Source: Aquimonas sp046318115
GTDB taxonomy: Bacteria > Pseudomonadota > Gammaproteobacteria > Xanthomonadales > Xanthomonadaceae
Assembly (NCBI GenBank): GCA_046318115.1
Contig: JBKCVA010000044.1
Coordinates: forward strand, 1 to 46,530
Reading direction: 5' to 3'
DNA length: 46,530 nt
Part shown: piece after piece, positions 42,081 through 46,530 of the stretch
Position numbering within the stretch: the stretch's first letter is position 1
Layout of the letters: every line of letters starts with the position of its first letter
Program-made: the position numbers and the translations under genes
Notes under the pieces: generated by a model
Seen by the model: only the letters and a program-made list of their open reading frames with translations
Told to the model about the DNA's origin: nothing
Database searches by the model: none

Positions 42081-44669
42081 ATGCACAAGTCCATGCTGCT
42101 GGCTGCGCTGCTCACCTTCGCCACCGGTTTCGCGCAGGCGCAGACCGCGCCGCCGCCCGCCGAAGGCGTGGTGCCGATCACCTACGTCGGCAGCAATGGC
42201 CGCATCGGCCTCGGTGTCAACGACGACGGCGACGTGAACGCGGAGTTCCTAGGCTTCTTCGCCCATCGCGGACACGCCACCGGCATGGTCGAAGGCTGGT
42301 ACGGGCAGGGTGGGGCCGGCGGTGTGAAGCTCGGCTACCACTGGCTCTGGGGCGGCCGCACGCTGGACCAGGTCATCGCCGATCCGACCGGCGCCAGCGT
42401 GGCCAAGGTGTTCGCGGCGATCGACCGCAACGTGATGGGCGACCGCAAAGCCAGCCTCGGCTTCGGCTGGGAGCGTGAGACCTGGTTCGGCGACCTGTAC
42501 GTCTCCGCGGGCCTGACCGACGAGCGTCTGGTCGATACCCGCAGCGTGGTCAACGTCAGCACGCTCACCGGCACCACGGCCGCAGGCCGGCCCTTCACCC
42601 AGCAGCGCACCCTGACCACGATCACCCGCGCTTTCGAGCAGGCCTATGACCAGGGCGTCGGCGCCCGCTTCGGCCGCTTCTTCGAAGACGCCCAGCTGCG
42701 CCTGCAGGCCGGCTTCGACCGCGAGTGGGGCGATTTCAGCTCCCACCAGAACACCTTCAGCCTGGGCGTGGAGAAGTTCATCCCCGGCACCGGCCACAGC
42801 ATCGGCGTGAGCCTGGAGGCCCTGCGCCGCGCCGGTGACTTCGTGCTGGACCGCTCGGACACCCGCGGCCTGCTCAGCTGGCGCTATGACTTCGGCGGCG
42901 CCCAGGCCTACCGCGCCGTGGAGCCTTACCGCGACGTGGAAGTGGTGACCGAAGTGGAAGTCACCGGTGAGCCCCAGCTCGTCCGCAACGAAGTCGGCAT
43001 GGACGCGGCGACGTACTTCAAGCTCGATCGCTTCAGCCTGCAGGATGCCGATGCCTCGCAGCTCGATGCCCTGCTGGCGGCACTGAAGTCCGACAGCCGC
43101 GTCTCGCGCATCCGCATCGTCGGTCACACCTGCGATCTCGGCCGCGAGGCGTACAACCAGGGCCTGTCCGAGCGCCGCGCGCGTGCGGTGGCCGAGTTCT
43201 TCGCCGGCCACGGCGTGTCGATCGAGGAGATGGACATCCGCGGTGAAGGTGAGGCCGCGCCGCGCTTTGCCAACGACAGCGAGGCCAACCGCGCCAAGAA
43301 CCGTCGCGTCGACGTCAGCTTCCTCAGCGTCGAAGAGCGCACCGTGCCGGGCGCCGTGCGCAAGGAGCAGCGCAGCGAGTGGAAGCGCGAGCCGGTCGAG
43401 GCCGCGCCTGCCTGGATCGAGCGCGCCCTGCGCAATCCGGCCGCGCACAAGCGCGCGGTCGACGTGTATCGCTTCGAAGAGGTCCAACAGACCGAGCAGC
43501 TCGGCCCGCAGGTGCTGGTCAACCGCGCGCCGCTGGCGGCCAACGACAGCGCCACCGTCGATCGCAACGCCAGCGCCGTCAGCATCGCGGTGCTGGGGAA
43601 TGACAGCGACCCGGATGGCGATACGCTGACGATCACGGCGACCACCGCGCCGGCCAACGGCACGGCCACGATCAGCGGCCGCAACGTGCTCTACACGCCG
43701 CGCGCTGGCTTTGTCGGAAGCGACAGCTTCACCTACACGATCAGCGACGGTGCGCTCACCGCCACGGCGACGGTCAGCGTGACCGTGCGTGCCGCGCCGC
43801 CGGTGGCCAACCCCGACACCGCCAGCACCGTGCGCGGCACGCCGGTCAGCTTCAACGTGCTGAGCAACGACAGCGACCCGGCCGGCGAAGCGCTGAGCCT
43901 GGTCGCCGTCGGCACACCGTCGAACGGCAGCGCCAGCTTCAACGCCGCCGGCGTGGTCACCTACACCCCGGCCGCTGGCTTCGTCGGCAGCGACACCTTC
44001 AGCTACCGCGCCCGCAATGCCTCGGGCGTGGAGGTGGAAGGCCGCATCACCGTCACCGTCACCGCGGTACCGCCGCGCGCCCTGTCGGACGTGGCCACCA
44101 CGCCCTACAACACGCCGATCACCGTCAACGTGCTGGCCAACGACACCGACCCCTCGGGCGACACGCTGACCCTGGTCGCCGTCACCGGCGTCAGCAATGG
44201 CACCGCGAGCTTCACCCCGAGCGGCAGCGTCACCTTCCGTCCGGCCGCCGAGTTCTTTGGTGGTGTCGTCACCCTGGGCTACCGCATCCGCAACAGCGCG
44301 GGAGGCGAAGACACCGCCAGCCTCGTGATCACGGTATCGCCGCCGGTGGGCCCGATCGCGGTGGCCGATGAAGCCCTGACGCCGGGCGTCACGCCGGTGG
44401 AGATCGACGTGCTGGCCAACGACAGCGACCCGCAGAACCTCGCCATTCGCGTGGTCTCGGTCAACCGCGGCTTCCGCGGCACCACCACCCTGCTGCCGAG
44501 CGGGCGCGTGCGCTACGTGCCCAGCGACACCTGGTGCGGCACCGATCTGTTCACCTACACCATCGCGAACAGTGCCGGTCTCACCGCCACCACCACGGTG
44601 ATCGTGCGCCGCATCGCCGGCAGCTCGTCCGCCCCCGGCGCCGAGCCCAAGAGCTGCTCGATCCAGTAA
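42081..44669 (+). CDS. Outer-membrane OmpA-family protein with four Ig-like repeats
   Basis: The product has 862 residues. AAGGA eight bases upstream decides the ATG at 42081. A signal peptide ends FAQA. Residues about 20-300 look like a beta-barrel or surface domain. Residues about 305-415 are an OmpA C-terminal peptidoglycan-binding domain (IRIVGHTCDLGREAYNQGLS, GEGEAAPRFANDSEANRAKNRRVDV). After a charged linker, four tandem repeats of about 90 residues start near 482, 571, 663 and 753, each with a VLxNDxDP core and a YTPxxGFxG-type later strand, as in bacterial Ig-like or cadherin-like repeats. The usual OmpA order has the peptidoglycan domain last, so the tail is odd. The end has a single late Cys (SCSIQ). 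Confidence 0.88.
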   Translation: MHKSMLLAALLTFATGFAQAQTAPPPAEGVVPITYVGSNGRIGLGVNDDGDVNAEFLGFFAHRGHATGMVEGWYGQGGAGGVKLGYHWLWGGRTLDQVIADPTGASVAKVFAAIDRNVMGDRKASLGFGWERETWFGDLYVSAGLTDERLVDTRSVVNVSTLTGTTAAGRPFTQQRTLTTITRAFEQAYDQGVGARFGRFFEDAQLRLQAGFDREWGDFSSHQNTFSLGVEKFIPGTGHSIGVSLEALRRAGDFVLDRSDTRGLLSWRYDFGGAQAYRAVEPYRDVEVVTEVEVTGEPQLVRNEVGMDAATYFKLDRFSLQDADASQLDALLAALKSDSRVSRIRIVGHTCDLGREAYNQGLSERRARAVAEFFAGHGVSIEEMDIRGEGEAAPRFANDSEANRAKNRRVDVSFLSVEERTVPGAVRKEQRSEWKREPVEAAPAWIERALRNPAAHKRAVDVYRFEEVQQTEQLGPQVLVNRAPLAANDSATVDRNASAVSIAVLGNDSDPDGDTLTITATTAPANGTATISGRNVLYTPRAGFVGSDSFTYTISDGALTATATVSVTVRAAPPVANPDTASTVRGTPVSFNVLSNDSDPAGEALSLVAVGTPSNGSASFNAAGVVTYTPAAGFVGSDTFSYRARNASGVEVEGRITVTVTAVPPRALSDVATTPYNTPITVNVLANDTDPSGDTLTLVAVTGVSNGTASFTPSGSVTFRPAAEFFGGVVTLGYRIRNSAGGEDTASLVITVSPPVGPIAVADEALTPGVTPVEIDVLANDSDPQNLAIRVVSVNRGFRGTTTLLPSGRVRYVPSDTWCGTDLFTYTIANSAGLTATTTVIVRRIAGSSSAPGAEPKSCSIQ

Positions 44670-44681
44670 GCCCACGTCGAC

Positions 44682-44706
44682 GGCGGGCCGCGTGCAGCGG
44701 CCCGCC
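44682..44706 (+). terminator. Hairpin after the OmpA-Ig gene
   Basis: GGCGGGCCGC (44682-44691) and GCGGCCCGCC (44697-44706) form a perfect 10-bp stem with a GTGCA loop, 12 bp past the stop codon. No T-run follows. It separates this gene from the EamA gene. Confidence 0.6.
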
Positions 44707-44745
44707 CTCGCGCGGCGCTGAGGTCAGCGGCGGAGACGGGTGCCG

Positions 44746-45612
44746 ATGCGTCGAACTTCCATCGCTGGCCTGACCGCGCTGGCCTTGCTCGCCTTCGCCG
44801 GCAACTCGCTGCTGTGCCGCGCGGCGCTGCGCGACACCGCCATCGACCCGGCCAGCTTCACCCTGCTGCGCATCGTCTCGGGCGCCCTTGTACTGGCCCT
44901 GCTGATCGGGCTGCGTAGGCCGGCGCAGCTGCGCGCCGGCAGCTGGGCTTCCGCCGCCGCGCTGTTCGCCTACGCCATCGCTTTCTCCTACGCCTACATC
45001 GGGCTCAGCGCCGGCACCGGGGCGCTGATCCTGTTCGGCGCGGTGCAGGCCAGCATGCTGGGCTGGGCCCTGCTGCGCGGCGAGCGTTTCGGCGCACTGC
45101 AGATGCTCGGCTTTGCACTCGCCATCGCCGGTCTGGTGGCGCTGCTGCTGCCCGGCCTGTCCGCACCGCCCTTGGGTTCGGCCCTGTTGATGCTGCTGGC
45201 GGGCGTCGCCTGGGGCGTTTACAGCCTGCGCGGCCGAGGCGCGGGTGATCCGACGGCCGCCACCGCAGGCAACTTCCTGCGCGCCGTGCCGATGGCCGGT
45301 GCCGCCCTCGCGCTCGCCCTGCTGCTCGCGCCTGATGCAGTGCAGATCGACCTGTCGGGCAGTCTCTATGCCGTCGCCTCGGGCGCGCTCACCTCGGGCC
45401 TGGGCTATGCAATCTGGTACCGCGCCCTGCCGCAGCTGCGCGCCAGCACCGCCGCCACCGTGCAGCTGAGCGTGCCGGTGATCACCGCGGTGGCAGGTGT
45501 GATTCTGTTGAGTGAACCGGTGAGCCTGCGGCTGGTGCTGGCCTCGGTTGCCGTGCTGGGGGGTGTGGCCCTGGTGGTGCTTTGGCCGAGGAGAAGGATT
45601 CGAAATGGATGA
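44746..45612 (+). CDS. EamA/DMT-family transporter
   Basis: The product has 288 residues and ten hydrophobic segments in two EamA halves (FAGNSLLCRAALRD at the start of helix 1, then LFGAVQASMLGWALLRGE; second half from SALLMLLAGVAWGVYSLRGRG). Drug/metabolite exporters of this type move small molecules such as amino acids or drugs. GGAG stands 10 bases before the ATG at 44746; a GTG at 44740 is also possible. It overlaps the following gene by 8 bases, so both are probably one transcript. Confidence 0.92.
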   Translation: MRRTSIAGLTALALLAFAGNSLLCRAALRDTAIDPASFTLLRIVSGALVLALLIGLRRPAQLRAGSWASAAALFAYAIAFSYAYIGLSAGTGALILFGAVQASMLGWALLRGERFGALQMLGFALAIAGLVALLLPGLSAPPLGSALLMLLAGVAWGVYSLRGRGAGDPTAATAGNFLRAVPMAGAALALALLLAPDAVQIDLSGSLYAVASGALTSGLGYAIWYRALPQLRASTAATVQLSVPVITAVAGVILLSEPVSLRLVLASVAVLGGVALVVLWPRRRIRNG

Positions 45613-46330
45613 GCCAGAACTTGAAGCTCGGCACCTGGCCGCGCTCGACGCTTTGCACGCTTTCGATCAGGCCAGCGAGACGGATGCGCCGCGCGCGCTG
45701 GATGAGCGCGAGTACGACGCCACGCACTTCCGCTTCGATGCCGCCAAGCTTCCGGCACCTTTGCCTCGGTCCCGGCTGTCGGGCCTGCGCATCGAGTATC
45801 GCGGGCGACTTGAAGGCTGGGGACTTGCGGACGATCTCATCCTCCACTGCTCCCGTCGCGATGCCTGGAACCTTGGGCTGTGGCTGATCGCCTGCGTGCT
45901 GCACGCGCCGGACTTCGAACCGGTCCTCGATCTGGGTGACGGCGCTGAGCGCGTTCGCCGACTCCGGCTGGAGCGTGAGCGACCCTCGTTCCGGCAATTC
46001 GCCATGAAGATCGAAAGCTATAGCTGGCGCCCCGCCGAGCCCGAGGAGTGGCTGGGCAGAGACCCCGCCTGGCGTTTTCTGGGTCAGCGCGCGCAGCTGC
46101 AGCTGCTCAACAGCGACGAGTTCGATTTCGCACCCGGATCGTTCGAGCGCCGCGACACCTTGCGGCTTTGCGGGGCCGATCCCGCTCTGCTGATGCTGGC
46201 CGAGTTTCTGCTCAACTTCGGCTGCAGCCAATCCGATCTGAACTACGAGTACCTCAACCGGCTGTTCGACGAATTCAGCTGTGACGCGCGGATCCAGCTG
46301 CCGCACCTCGTAGGGCGCTCCCGTCCGTGA
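45605..46330 (+). CDS. Unrecognised conserved-looking protein
   Basis: The product has 241 residues. The ATG at 45605 is inside the end of the EamA gene and has GGAGAAGG upstream. No signal peptide, membrane segment or known motif is seen. The composition is rich in Arg, Leu, Glu and Asp. Notable stretches are YRGRLEGWGLADDLILHCSRRD, FRQFAMKIESYSW and LNFGCSQSDLNYEYLN (cited in short pieces). It could be cytoplasmic. Coupling to the transporter suggests a linked role, but nothing more can be said. Confidence 0.75.
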   Translation: MDEPELEARHLAALDALHAFDQASETDAPRALDEREYDATHFRFDAAKLPAPLPRSRLSGLRIEYRGRLEGWGLADDLILHCSRRDAWNLGLWLIACVLHAPDFEPVLDLGDGAERVRRLRLERERPSFRQFAMKIESYSWRPAEPEEWLGRDPAWRFLGQRAQLQLLNSDEFDFAPGSFERRDTLRLCGADPALLMLAEFLLNFGCSQSDLNYEYLNRLFDEFSCDARIQLPHLVGRSRP

Positions 46331-46385
46331 GCTTTGGCTGGGGCTCGCGGTGCTGCAGCTCTTCCTTCGGATCGCGTCTGCGACG

Positions 46386-46530
46386 CTAGAACTGCCGCCT
46401 CACCCAAACCCCCGCATTGCTGTCGTCCTCCAGCTGGCCGAAGAAGCGCTGCACGCGGCCGCCAAAGACGTTCGCGCTGGCGCCGAGCAGCCACTGGTCG
46501 CTCAGGCGATGGCTGGCGGTGAGGCGCAGC
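46386..46530 (-). CDS. C-terminus of an outer-membrane beta-barrel protein, partial
   Basis: The gene enters from the right edge and stops at 46386 (TAG). The 47 visible residues read as beta-strands with alternating pattern (LRLTASHRLSDQWLLGASA, NVFGGRVQRFF, AGVWVRRQF) and end in Phe. A terminal Phe is the recognition signal of outer-membrane barrels for the BAM machinery. The family is not clear from this piece. Confidence 0.75.
   Translation of the reverse strand, partial: LRLTASHRLSDQWLLGASANVFGGRVQRFFGQLEDDSNAGVWVRRQF

Noticed and set aside
43528..44630. Repeated DNA as a mobile or CRISPR-like element
   Set aside because: The repetition is at the protein level (four Ig-like domains in one open frame).

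Overview
The window is GC-rich chromosomal DNA from a gammaproteobacterium, most likely a member of the Lysobacterales (Xanthomonadales). The pointers are the codon usage, an FFLEELY-type protein, a lipase with its membrane foldase, a UMF1-type transporter, and arrays of the heptamers CCCGAAT and GGGATTG in intergenic DNA. The assignment is an inference; no rRNA or other diagnostic marker is present. I see no tRNA, CRISPR array, intact insertion sequence or prophage.

Left part (1-9.6 kb). A translationally coupled DUF1800-DUF1501 pair of secreted proteins is cut by the window edge. A secreted cyclophilin with an extra C-terminal module follows, then a gene-poor stretch holding a possible gene remnant, endonuclease VIII, and a CnoX-like thioredoxin flanked by heptamer arrays. 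Next come a phasin, a patatin-like lipase and an FFLEELY-motif protein. Together with the wax ester synthase/DGAT at 11.4-12.9 kb they form a neighbourhood that looks devoted to storage lipid or PHA granules. A Tat-exported PhoD phosphatase lies between them.

Middle part (13-25 kb). This holds a secreted beta-helix protein, an MFS transporter followed by REP-like hairpins, and a feoA-feoB-Cys-rich small protein operon behind a good Fur box. A cupin and a 5'-nucleotidase follow. A truncated tssM plus tagF is all that is visible of a type VI secretion locus. The essential pair accD-glmM overlaps by ATGA, and an inverted pair of heptamer arrays follows it.

Right part (25-46.5 kb). It begins with a 2-oxoglutarate/Fe(II)-type oxygenase, an aldo/keto reductase, an amine oxidase, a solitary rsxA and an alpha/beta hydrolase. 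An fbpABC-type ferric iron ABC importer with a probable Fur site follows, then the housekeeping run nnr-tsaE-amiC without mutL behind it. After that come a pirin, a lipase-foldase operon with a palindromic operator candidate upstream, a YafK-like L,D-transpeptidase, and an unusual OmpA protein carrying four Ig-like repeats. An EamA transporter overlaps an unrecognised gene, and the last feature is the C-terminus of an outer-membrane barrel.

Overall the region mixes housekeeping genes (accD, glmM, nnr, tsaE, amiC) with two iron uptake systems and many secreted or envelope proteins. I found no single fully novel system. The best candidates for new biology are the storage-lipid neighbourhood, the short GFE motif shared by secreted proteins, the cyclophilin C-terminal module, the OmpA-Ig protein and the FeoB-linked small Cys protein.
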